Source: Ulva prolifera (lineage: Eukaryota > Chlorophyta > Ulvophyceae > Ulvales > Ulvaceae). From it: a DNA stretch of 64,000 nt. Shown piece after piece: positions 53,431-64,000 of this stretch. The translations under genes and the position numbers were made by a program. The notes beneath the pieces were generated by a model that worked only from the letters and a program-made list of their open reading frames with translations, was not told the origin of the DNA and searched no databases. Numbering within the stretch: the first letter of the stretch is position 1; each line of letters begins with the position of its first letter. Where the stretch lies: assembly GCA_023078555.1 (NCBI GenBank), contig CM041196.1, forward strand, positions 12,542,985 to 12,606,984, read 5' to 3'.

Positions 53431-56400
53431 TTGAAAGCTGGCAGCATAAACGCAGGTTGGGGGCTGCGGGTTGGCTTTGCGCCCGTCTCCCAAGATATGC
53501 TCATCCTGCAGCAGGATGACCACTTTCCTCGGGAACAGCTCGATGTCTTGCGTACGCCCGCAACAAAAGGCCACGACATATCTCTCAGGCAGTTCAACGG
53601 AAGGGATGCAGCACGGTCGCTCCTGGTCCAGGCCAAGCCAGCCGGTGGTGCTGCAACCTGCTCTTTTGAGCTGAATGGTGACTCACTGGCAGACATTGAT
53701 GCGGCCGTGAAGCAATCAGGATGCTCTGAACTTGAGCTTCGGCTGAATATGCCACTGGCGCTGCTGGACACTGCTGCACTGGCGTCACCTTTGCCCAGAC
53801 GGGTCACGATCAGGGGCCTTCCGCAGTCTGCGGGCAGGATACCCACGCTACAGGTGCAGGTCCACCATCTTCGTGCCAGATCGCAGTGTTGCGTAGCCGC
53901 TAATATGCTGTACACGTCTACCTGCAATATGAATTAGCTGCGCTACAGCGTCCTTGCCTGCAATCGGTTTTCACGCTCGCTCAGGTGTTTGTACATGTCC
54001 TTGCCCCGACATGTTGTCAGACCGGCCTCGCCGGGAGTAAGCAGAGTCTCTCACATCAGGGAGGTCGACACGTGTACGAAGGCAGCACATGCAAAGGTGG
54101 TGTGAGCCACAGAGGTGATGCTTGCACACCGGCGCGGAGAAGGGCAGAACTGTCACATAGTCAGCTTTCATTCTGGCATCGCCTTCTTGGTATACTGTAC
54201 GCTCTTCCGGAGTGTGTCCTGATCAGTCCTTGACGCTGACCCGCGTCACAAATTGCACAATCACTCCCTCCTCAACAAATCTACCCTACATCAGCCCGAA
54301 AAACCCAGGCTGCGGCTATTGGTATATATGCATGGGCAGTCAGACGTACATGTCACATGCAGCACACCTAGCGCCCCCCTGCACCAGTTCCGCAGAGTCG
54401 TGCTGAAGCCGCCCGTGTTGGCCCATGCAGCTTGGTGCCCCCAACTCTGGTTTGACACACCCCAGCCCTGCAGATCAACCCCTACGGGCGGGCCCCGGTC
54501 CATGGAGGCTCGCTGTGGCAGATTCAGGACGTGGAGGTGTCGTTGCTTTCGTTCGACTGGTTCACGGCGCACGCACACGACGGCCGGCCCCAGCCTGCGG
54601 ACGCGGCCCCTGCCACCGTCGAGCCGGTGCGTGTGGAGGTCATCAACAGCACGCTGCAGTGTCCAAAGTGCGCTCACGCGTACGCGCATGGCTTGGGCGC
54701 CTCCTGGGTGGAAGTCTTTGGCGGAGCCCTCAAACCGGTGCGGCCATACTCCCCCCATTCCCTATGTCTCCGCCGACGTTCCACACAGATGCACAACACG
54801 CCAACCGCCACGCCAACCAGCAACCAGGCGAAGTGGTGTGGGCTCGTGCGGCCGCGTGCAGTGGCCTGACCTGTTGTATTGCAAGGCAGTCTTCCGCATG
54901 AGTGCCTATGTCACACAGGCTTGTCCTGCGCGCTGGAGCCCCCCCCAGACGTCTGGAACGAGTCTGCGGTCGAGTGCCATGTGGCAACAGAGGCGCACAC
55001 GAGTGAGGTCAAGTCGGGTGTGTTGTAGCTGCTGGGGGGGCACATGGAACACACTGAACCTGTGTTGGCCGATAAAGTCTGTCGCAGCCGACTGCGTTGG
55101 CCGACATGAAAACGAGCCACCGCTTGGTGCCCGGCCATCGTCACCGTTCGCGGGGGACGTGGGTGGCTGCCGTGCAGACGGTTGCGTATGCGTACTTGAT
55201 GTGGGCCCTTCATCTGAGACATATTCAGCGGGGGGGTCCCCAGTTTGGAAGTTGCTCTCACAGCACCACGGCGTCTGTTTGATTTGCACCATGCGGGAGG
55301 TCTGCACCATGGCCACGCTTGCCACAGCCACCGTCTGTCAGGCGTCCAGTATTCAGCAGTCCGATATCTTGCGTCAGGCGAGGACGTTGCTGTCATCCAG
55401 GATCCGTCTTTGGGCGAAGTCGGCGTTATCACCAGCACCGACTGGCGGCATCCGGCGCCGTGGGCCGCTCCTCCTTCGGGCTCCCCAGGCCACGAGCTCA
55501 TCCAGTGGCGCCTCACGAACGTGAACGTCACGTGTGCCCGCGACGACGGCGCCATGGAGCGCCTCGCCGCGATACCCCGGCCGCCGCTGCCTGATGCGGC
55601 AGTGGCGGGGGCACAGGCGGGGGGCTCTTGCTACCTTGCTGCGGACCGGGGGGAGTCGTACCGGGGCCCGACAGCGATCAGCGAGTCCGGGCGGCCATGC
55701 GTGCCGTGGGGGAGTATCGGGCAGCCTGCCGGGGCGAATGTCCTCAGCTCTGTCTACCTTCCAGACTCGTGCGTTCCCTGCTTCTTCCGAGTCGTGCTTG
55801 TTTGTGGCATGATGGAGCCATGGGGGAGGGATTACGCTGTCCCCCCACACATCCTCCGCAATCCTGGAGTTGATCTTGGTGGATGCCTGGGATCTGCCGC
55901 AGTGCTGATATGGTTTCTGCGGCGGCCGCCGGTTGGAGCTGGTGTGCGGGCTGCGAGGAGTATATGCATAGGCAGTGCGTGGAGTATGTGCATAGGCAGT
56001 GCGTGGAGTCTATGCATAGGCAGTGCATGGAGTATGTGCATAGGCAGTGCGTGGAGTATATGCATAGGCAGCGCGTGTTGGCACGGGGGTTTGCTACACA
56101 CCAGTGTCGGATCGTCAGGGCCGATCACATAGAACAAATCAGATATCTAGGTCTAGTTTTCACAAATGGCAGTCCTGAAAACCCCGCAAGGCGACCCGCT
56201 GCCGCTGCATGCAGGGGCCTCACCGGCGCGGTGTGTCGTAACCCGCTCGGCATGCTTGAGAGGCCATGGTGCTACGTCGAGGGCGAGCCCTTCATCGAGC
56301 GCTGCGCGATCCCGGCGTGCGAGCCACCTCCGCACACGGCCACCGTCAGCGTCGCGTCCAGCCGCTGGGTGACGCTCCTCGCGATCCTCATCAGCATCGC

Positions 56401-59400
56401 GGGCCTCCTCCTCATCGCGCTCCTGATCGTGGTGCTTGTGAAGATCATGCATGGGACGTGGACGTGCTCGGCGGTGACCACTAAAGCCACGCCGACGCGC
56501 ACGTCCGAGAGTGCGAGCACAACGGGCGTCGACGGCCGGAAGCTGTCCGAAGTCACGACGGTGATGTCTGCGCGGTCAGTGGCGCAGCAAACATCGTTGG
56601 CGGCCCCGGCCGGCAGCGCGCCGAGCCAGTCGAGCCTGTCGCAGAGGCAGAGCTCGCACGGCGGCGGCGGCCTGGTTGGCTCTCCAGTCGCCACAGACCA
56701 CCGCGCGACGGTCCAGCTGTCCGAGACAATCGTCGACGCACCTTCCCCGCTTGGCGACAGGAGCAGGCACCGCGAGCTGCGAGATTCCGGGAGCAGCCCA
56801 ATCGTGCGTTCGCCGCACAGGCCGGCAGCAGAGGCGGAGCCGTCGGCGCAGTCGCCCGGTAGCCACAACCACATGCGTGGGGGTATGGGGGCTGCGGGGT
56901 GGGGTGGCCCGCTGCAGGGCGCACACGCGGGCGACGCGAGCGGGATGCGGCACCCGATGCACAGCGAGTTTATGCCCCGCCCGCACCATGGGCCCCGGCA
57001 GCAGTCCCCGGACTTCCGGCACATGCCAAACGTTGCGAGTCCGACGCTGCAGCACCTCATTGCGCGCGCGGACTCAGTGCGCAGCTCGGGAGCCGTGCAG
57101 CCGCCGGCGCCGGCGCCGTCTCCCCGGCCGCACAGCGCGGGCAGCACGGTGTTCCCGCACGCGCATGTCGCGCACGTACACGCACGCAGCGCAGCCGTGC
57201 GGAAGCTGCTCTTGGAGGCCGACACGCGGCCCCACGCCGTCGAGGAGGCGCTCGCGATCTGGAACAACACCGACCCCAGCCAGATCCGCGCGGCTGCGAT
57301 GAGCGACACCCGTAGCCACGCCGCATCCTCACGCTCCGACTTCATCCAGTCCATGCATGCTGCGTCGGGTGCGGTCAACACGACGCCGTCACGTGCGACC
57401 GATGTCCACAACACCGACTTCTCCACATCGGTGATTGACAGCGGGACGGTGGCGGAGGCGGACGCGCGCAGCGTCGGCGGCGCGGTGCCGGCCGGGGGAC
57501 CCGGCCTCGGCCCCCCGACGAGCTCGGCGTTCTCCGGCCCCTTCGGCGGCGGCGTGCCGCGGCCGTGGCACACCGCGCACATGCGCCGCATCGGCGAGCC
57601 GGAGTACGGCGGCAGCTGGGAGTACGCGGCATCCCCGACGGGCACGCACGCGTCGCGGGTGGCGCCGCACAGCCACGGCTACAGCGGCGCGGTCGACGGG
57701 CCGCCGCAGCACGAGTTCGGGCCGCCGTCACACTCCGGGTACTACCCATCGGTGCACCAGTCGGTGTCTTCCAAGTCAGGTTCGCCTCCCTCGGGGAGCT
57801 CCGCACCAAGGCCTGGGCACCAAACCGTTCCTGGTGCCATGTGACCGAGCTCGCCACCCTCCTGGAAGTGGTTGGTTTCGGAGCGGCATCATTGCAGTGT
57901 GTTCAATACTCGACAGTGATGTCCTCATTGTTCACCTGGCAGCACGCACACTCCAGCTGGGTGCGGCGGACCTGTTTGAAGCCACACTTGTTTGAGGTCA
58001 CACTGCCGCCTGCCTGTGCATGCATCAGGGCTGAGCCGCGCCGCGGTGTGCAGAAACGTTCCAGTCTGACAGCCTCACCTCACTGTACCAAGTCAATCTG
58101 AAAGACCATGACATCAAGATCGGGAAAGTGCTCGGCAGAGGCTCCTTTGCACAGGTGCCCCTCCCCCACCCTCCTGATCTACGGCTGCATGCATACCTCG
58201 CCGGGGCATGGTCATGTGCATGATCACACAGCATCATGCAATCCTGTGTTCCTGGACTGTGATGGTTGTGCTGCCAGTCAGCATGCTGTCCGCTGCTGGC
58301 CTTCCGTGCCTCTTTGTTAGGTCGCCTGTCACAGCGCCACGTGTGTGTTCATTTCTGGCAGGTGCTTTCATTGCCGCCCACCGTCACAAGGCCATTGCAG
58401 CGCGCTCGATAGGACCGCCGGCTTGCTCTGCAGGTGTACCAGGGGCTCTGGAACGACACAGCGGTGGCAATCAAGGTCATCGAGTACAAGGAGGGCTCCC
58501 GGGACGCGGTCAACCCTGCCCTGGAGGCCTCGCTCACCAAGTGCGGCCCCCCGCTAGGCTAGGCTGCTGGTCTGTTTGTTTTCGCAATATCATACCTGAA
58601 CGAGTGTCGAGCTTCAGACTGGAGGCTGTGGCGGATTCGCTGCTGTGCATGCGTTGCTGTGCTCATGCGCAGGCCAGTGGCTGTGGTGCGGGCGCGCAAG
58701 GCTCCACGCGAGCACACACACGTGTCAGCTCATTGGCGGCTGCGATCCTGCGACAGCACTTGGTCGCCGCCCCGCTCCCTGTTAGCTCTCTAAAAGCCTC
58801 TGGCAGACATCAGTGCTCGCGGAACATGAGCCCCACATTGCACCAGGTCCACCATCCCACCCCCCCCGGCCCGCTGCAGGGAGCTGACGCACCCGAACGT
58901 CGTCATCACGTACGACTTTGGCTGGATCGGCCATGAGGTCAACTCCCTGCTGTCCGTGCGCCCCGAGAGCGCCGCAATGGTCATCCTCATGGAGTACTGC
59001 AACCTCAAGTCCCTGTCCACCAACATCCGCTACACCAACCGCTTCGGGCACCTGACCGGGCCCCTCAAGTGGTCGGCAATCGCGCACGCGCTCATCGACG
59101 TGCTGCGGGGCCTCAAGTACCTGCACGAGGTTGACATTGTGCATGGGGACATCAAGGGCGCGAACGTGATGCTGAAGAGCGTGCACAAGAGCGTGAGCCC
59201 CGTGAAGTTCACCGCGAAGCTCGCAGACCTCGGCCTCGCGCAGCTGCGTGGCAATGCGGTGCGCCGCCGGAGACCCCATCTGCCTGCATGTACGGCGGTG
59301 TCGGCCTCGCGCGAGCCGCCTTTGTCCACGTGATCTCCTGCCTCCATGTGATGCCGCCTGTACCCACCGGCGCCAGCACACCGGCCTGTCTAAGCGACTT

Positions 59401-62400
59401 TTGCCTGTGTGCATCAAGCCGGCCTGCCTCCATGAGAGCGCGTGTCTGCATGAGACCTGCATGGCTCCATGGATCCGCCTGTGTGTATGAGATCCACGTC
59501 ACGACGCAGCGGTGGCCCCCTGGCGATTTCAGCGCTGCTGTTGCCGGCGTGAACCCTCGGGCTGCCGCTGCACCACGCTCCACCACGCTGCACGACGACT
59601 CGGTCCACTGGCGCTGCCCTGTCACGTGTGCGCACGGCGCAACTGCCGAGATGACACTTGTCATGTGCGCGCACGGCGAAGCAGGCCTCAGCGCCTGTCC
59701 CCGGTATCGCTGCGTGCCTGGACCCTGTCTGGCGATGTTCACAGCCAAATGTGTTCAACCACATGTGACTTCCCACCCAATCCCTCAAGCCGCGAGCAGT
59801 CCCAGTGAGCTGTGGGGTGGCGTGCAGATCATGGAGGGCGCCGTGGGGTCGCTGACGCACGCGGCGCCGGAGCTGCTCGACTCGCGCGGCAACACCACGC
59901 AGTCCGACATCTACGCCTTTGGCGTCCTCATGTACGAGGTCGTGTCCGGGAAGGACCCGTTCAAGGATTGCTCCGTGCACGACCTCATCCAGGCCAAGAC
60001 GACGACGCCGACGGCGAAGCTGCTGCCGATGGAGCCTGGGGACGACCCCATCCACGCCGCCTTCGTGCAGGCAGGCCCCCTCCCCCCTTGCCCCCCGCTC
60101 CCTCTTGCCTCCTGCCCCTCGCATACCCACTGCTAGTCCTAGCACTCAAAGCATGCTTTTGTGCAGCGCAGTGCGCCAGAGTCAGTGACCACTACGCCAT
60201 TGCCTGTATGGGACGTTGACAGCTCTGCACAAACAGGGCCGCATGCCGCAATTGGACGTGGCAGGATGTTTTGGCTGGTTGCGGGTGCGAGAGTGAGGAC
60301 GTTCTTCGGGGGCTTTGACAAACTCAGATCCTTGTTCCCGGTCGGGAAGCAACGAAGTCGGCCTGAGCCTGCTTTCGGGCGCTGACCCATGGCATTGCAC
60401 AGTGGACTGCGCTCGGGCTGCGTCAGCGCATGTCCAGCATTGCTCCCGTTGGCAGTTTGCTCTGGATGTCACCTCTGCCCGTCAGTGTGCAGGTGTTCCA
60501 GCAGTGCGTCCAGAGCAATCCTGCGGACCGGCCGTCGAGCACGGAGCTGTTCAATCGGCTGCGCGCGATCGCAAATTCCGCAAACCTCTTCTCCCGCGAC
60601 GGCACCGCGCACTACAAACAGATCAAGGTCGACAGCGTCGGCAGCCCGATCAAGGGCCCCCGCGCTGACCTCATCTTCGGCGCGAAACGCACGAGCAGCC
60701 AGAGCAGCCGGTGGTCTCGGTCGCCGTCATCTGCCGATGCGATGGCCTTCGGCGGCGCCGGCTACGGCGGCAGCTCGGTAGCAATGCTCCCGCCAGAGCC
60801 ATACTCCGGCGGCTTCCCTCGTCGGCCGGGGAGCCTTGCGAGCGCCGGTGGCCACCCCGCGCGGCCACCGCGCTCACCGCGTTCCAGCGCCGCTATGCCG
60901 AACCTCAACTCGGCCGGGAGCACCGGCCTCGCTCCGTCGTCCGCAGACTCGATCCCGCGTGGCGAGAGCCAGCACCTGTACGGGGAGTACGCGCGGTCGC
61001 CGACCGGCGACGGCCGGCCGCTCGGGCCGTTCCACCCGCGCAGCGGCCCGAGCGGCTTCTACGGCGGCGCAATCAGCCCGACATTCTCGGAGCGATCGCC
61101 GCTGGTTACGGACCACCGGCCGCGCACGTACCCGGGCTCCCATGTGATGGCCGGGCTGGCGGACCCGCGCCTGGCGTACATGTCCGGCCCGTTCTCGGAC
61201 CAGTCGGCCGTGGACTGGACGGCGGCGCACTCCGGACACAGCCCGGCGCCGCGGTACGTCACGTCTGCGGACTCTGCGCACGCGTCGCAGCAGTACGCGG
61301 CGCAGCAGCTCGCGCAGCAGCAGCAGCTCATGCTCCACGGCGTGCACACGATGCCGCCGCTGAACTCTTACGGCCGCGTCACCCCGGCGACGTCGGCGGG
61401 GAGCATCCCGGTGTCCGGGCCTGCGAGCGGCGGCAGCCTCCTCGCACACGCGGCGGACGGCCGCCCGGTGTCCGCCGGCAGCGCGCACATGATGCTCGAC
61501 CACCGGCACAGCACGGTCCACAGCGTCGCGCACCGCCTCGGCCAGCGCGGGCTGTCCTGGGCCGGAGACGCGCAGAGTGCGTCCGGGGACGCGGTGTCCC
61601 CGCGAACTCAGTCCCCTCCGGCCGCGGCGATGGGCGCTCACCCCACCCCGGCGGTGCGACCGGGAATCCAGTACAGCGCCGTGTTCAGCAACCCGACGGC
61701 GCAGATGGAGGACGGCGAGGAGACGGCGCCGGAGGAGGGCGACACGACAAGTGATGAATCACGGACGGAGGGATCGGAGCGCGCCAGTGGCGGGCAGCGG
61801 AAGACGGGGGGCAAGCAGCTGTCTGAGCTCGAGTCGGCGCAGAAGGCGCTGCTCGACGCGGACAGCGGCGAGAGCCTGCCGGAGCGGCGGCAGCAGCAGA
61901 GCGGCAGCGTGGACTCGTTCAACCTCGACCTCGGCAACAGCAGCAATCTGCAGCGGTTGCTGCAGAAGCAGCGCGGGTCGGGGAAGGGGGGGGACAGCGG
62001 GGGAGGAGGCGGCGGCGCGGCGGCCGGGGCGTCTGCGGGGAGCCTGTTTGCGGTAGATGATGCACGGCGGGTGGCCGGGACGATGATTCCGGAGGCGAGC
62101 ACGATGGACAGCCCGATCGACGCGGTTCCGGCGGCGCCGCAGCCGCGGCGTCGGCAGCCACGGCCGGCGGTGATCGGCCGCTCGCGCAGCGGCATCCGGG
62201 GCAGCTCTGGTGGCGGCGGCAGCGGGAAGGTCGGGGGCGTTGCGCGTGGTGACACGTTCGACTCGACGCTGAGCACGCCGGGGGGGGACGACATGCCGAG
62301 TGCAATCCACTCGACAAACACAGTGACACTGAACCTGTGGGGGAACAACAGCTTTCAGCACAGCCTCATGCACGACAGCCGTGACGCGGTCGATGCGAGC

Positions 62401-63531
62401 TTCGCGACGGATGCGGAGGGCGCGTACCCCGCGCAGAGCATCATGGACAGCATGCGGCGGATGGCGTCGCTGGCGGGGGGAAACAGCTCCGTCATGCAGC
62501 GCGCGATCGGCGGCGTATCCAACATGTCGGGCTCCGGCCGGCTGGACCGCACGGCTGGGGGCAGCGACGCAGCAGAGAGCCTGATGCAGGGGGCGGGGGC
62601 GCGCGGCGCGGCCGCGCACCATGCGCGCGCACGCGCGCTCGCCGAGCGCTCTGCCGAGTCGGTGCCGAGCTGCGAGGCGGTGCCACCGCGGCCGCCGCAC
62701 CGCGCCGCGGCCGCTACGGACGTGTGTGACGCGCTCATGCGCACGCCGTCGCTGCCGTCGGCGCGCGCGAATGACTCGCGCTCCCACAACACGTCGTCCG
62801 TGTCATTTACCAAGACGCATGACGCGGACCACGCTTCGACAGACGCGCCGGGCTCGGCAACGGCGGTCCCGCCGTCGCCGATCGCAGCAACGCAGACGTT
62901 TCCACACGCGAGCTCGTACACGCACTCGTTGTCGCTCACGCCATCCTCGGCGTCACGGCATCCGCACCAGCCGTCGTTCTGCACCGGCGTGGTGCCGTTC
63001 GGAGCAGCAACGATGCACGCGGCACCGACCCCGGACTCACCGCGGCCGCCGCACCAGCAGCCGCCGGTGCCGCAGTCCCCGCCGCCGCCGAAGCTCCTGT
63101 TTGCGCCGGGGGGGAAGCACGTGCAGCAGCTGCCGACGTCGCCGCTGAACGCTGCGATGCTGCGGTCTATGGAAGGCCGTGCCGCGGCCGGGCACTCGAG
63201 CTTGAGCCGCTTCCTCCCGCCGTCGACGAGGCGCGTCACCGAGGCGGCCGGGGAGAGCATCATGCTTGGCGTGAGCGCGTGGCTGCAGGACCTCCAGCCC
63301 GGCACGCCGCCGTCGCCGCCGGTGTCCCCGCCGCCGGGGTCGTCCTCGATCAGTGGGGCCGACAGCGGCGCACATGCGCAAGCTAGCAAGCACACGCGTC
63401 CGAAGTCGCACAACGACGACCGCGTGAAGGCGCGCGGCGCCGCCGCGGCCGCCAGCGGGGCCGTGGCTGAGCGCAGCGGCCGCATGCGCACCCGCGGCGG
63501 CGACCGCGCGAAAGCTCGCACCGAAACGTAG
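53431..63531 (+). CDS. Kringle-containing receptor-like kinase (TKL-type), N-terminus incomplete
   Basis: Predicted cell-surface receptor. Probable exons: start uncertain to 53853, 54474-54737, about 54903-55017, 55342 to about 55740, 56215-57779, 58054-58154, 58434-58540, 58880-59258, 59828 to 60064 or 60070, 60493-63531. The outside part has a pectin-lyase-like or IPT-like region, then a kringle in two exons. Part one has CYLAADRGESYRGPT, then SGRPCVPW. Part two has AVCRNPLGMLERPWCYVEGE, then ERCAIPAC. All six cysteines are present, but the segment joining the halves is unresolved. The helix WVTLLAILISIAGLLLIALL is followed by about 430 Ser/Pro/His-rich residues. The kinase has GRGSFAQV, VAIK, HGDIKGANVML (Arg of HRD replaced by Gly), DLG for DFG, and APELL. 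A tail of about 950 low-complexity residues ends the protein. The catalytic Asp and Lys are kept, so it is probably active. Confidence 0.82.
55961..56076 (+). repeat. 24-bp tandem repeat, five copies, beside the kringle exon
   Basis: Units at 55961-55984, 55985-56008, 56009-56032, 56033-56056 and a partial fifth read TATATGCATAGGCAGTGCGT plus GGAG. Each unit is eight codons, and the frame (YMHRQCVE-like) stays open into the second kringle exon at 56215. I treat it as intronic because the acceptor at 56214 fits, but translation through it cannot be excluded from sequence. Confidence 0.9.
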
Positions 63532-64000
63532 CAACGGACCTCAGGGAGCCTCTGCTGGTTGAGCGCAGGGTTGGCTCGAGGGCTGCAATGAGTGTCTGAG
63601 GGGGTTTGTGGCGAGTCAGCAGGTTGTGCTGCCGGTGGCATGCATTGGCTGGGATTCCTGTTTTGAACGTGTGTTGTGGGAGGCTTCTACGTTGTGAGAA
63701 TGCCGCCTGTGGGCTGGCTTGTTTTTTTTTTATTATTTTTTCGGTGTGTGCAGTGATTCGCCGCTCTCATCTGACTTCCCGTCTGCACCTACACTCTCTC
63801 ATGCGTGTGGGCCAGGCTGGTGAAGCTGATGGGATGCAGGCTGCACGCACATTGGGTGATGATTATTTGAGCACGGGGGCGGGGGAGCAACGATGGACTT
63901 GCTGCCGCAGGTGTGACATGGCTCGGCTTCATTACTGAGTGTTGACATTAGTGTATCCCATGAGGCGGGCGGATCGTCTTCAGAGTTGTTTGAATATTCA
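63532..64000. other. 3' flank of the kringle receptor kinase gene
   Basis: It follows the stop codon at 63529-63531 and should include the 3' UTR. A T-rich stretch at 63720-63740 is the only notable feature; no further gene is visible before the window ends. Confidence 0.6.

Noticed and set aside
56272-57645. A 457-codon minus-strand ORF
   Set aside because: It is antisense to the receptor juxtamembrane exon, has no domains, and results from high GC with few stop codons.
62355-63641. A 428-codon minus-strand ORF and other antisense ORFs near 61600-62800
   Set aside because: Antisense shadows of the low-complexity kinase tail; the plus frame continues directly from the kinase C-lobe.

Overview
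The window is nuclear DNA of a eukaryote, most likely a GC-rich microalga. Genes are split by many short introns. Donors are mostly GTGCG or GTGAG, acceptors almost always TGCAG, and exons are much richer in GC than the DNA between genes. The kinase at the right end has the HGD and 'DLGLA' wording common in green-algal TKL kinases, so I lean to a chlorophyte, but the sequence alone does not prove this. I worked out exon models by hand from reading frame, splice-site and phase agreement.

Layout, left to right: (1) 186-6647 (+), the 3' two thirds of a full-length ABCB (MDR/P-glycoprotein-type) exporter with both ATPase domains intact. (2) 10074-18306 (+), a complete tandem paralogue with an open frame (about 1430 aa) whose two ATPase domains have lost most catalytic motifs. 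(3) 21134-27621 (+), a polycystin-2/TRPP cation channel. (4) 28312-36534 (-), the cohesin regulator PDS5, complete except for its extreme N-terminus. (5) 37702-39520 (-), a membrane-anchored or secreted GDPD-like protein. (6) 40591-41481 (+), the C-terminal part of a hotdog (4HBT) thioesterase. (7) 42047-49395 (+), a signal-peptide-peptidase-like (SPPL) intramembrane aspartyl protease with an N-terminal PA domain and one 4.3-kb intron. (8) about 53431-63531 (+), a receptor-like kinase with an extracellular region, a kringle module split by an intron, one transmembrane helix, a TKL-type kinase domain and a tail of about 950 residues.

The genes do not form a pathway. Four encode membrane proteins linked to transport, sensing or signalling (two ABC exporters, a channel, a kringle receptor kinase), and a fifth encodes a membrane protease. 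The most unusual items are the kringle receptor kinase; the intact/degenerate ABCB pair; two 'twin palindrome' structures, each made of two abutting perfect palindromes (4918-5045 and 18519-18586); a 465-bp hAT-like MITE with an exact 8-bp target duplication inside the channel gene (24380-24844); a decayed duplicate exon start in the same gene; and introns whose ends carry direct repeats, including three GC-AG introns bounded by ATGCAGG. No CRISPR array, rRNA or convincing intact tRNA was seen.
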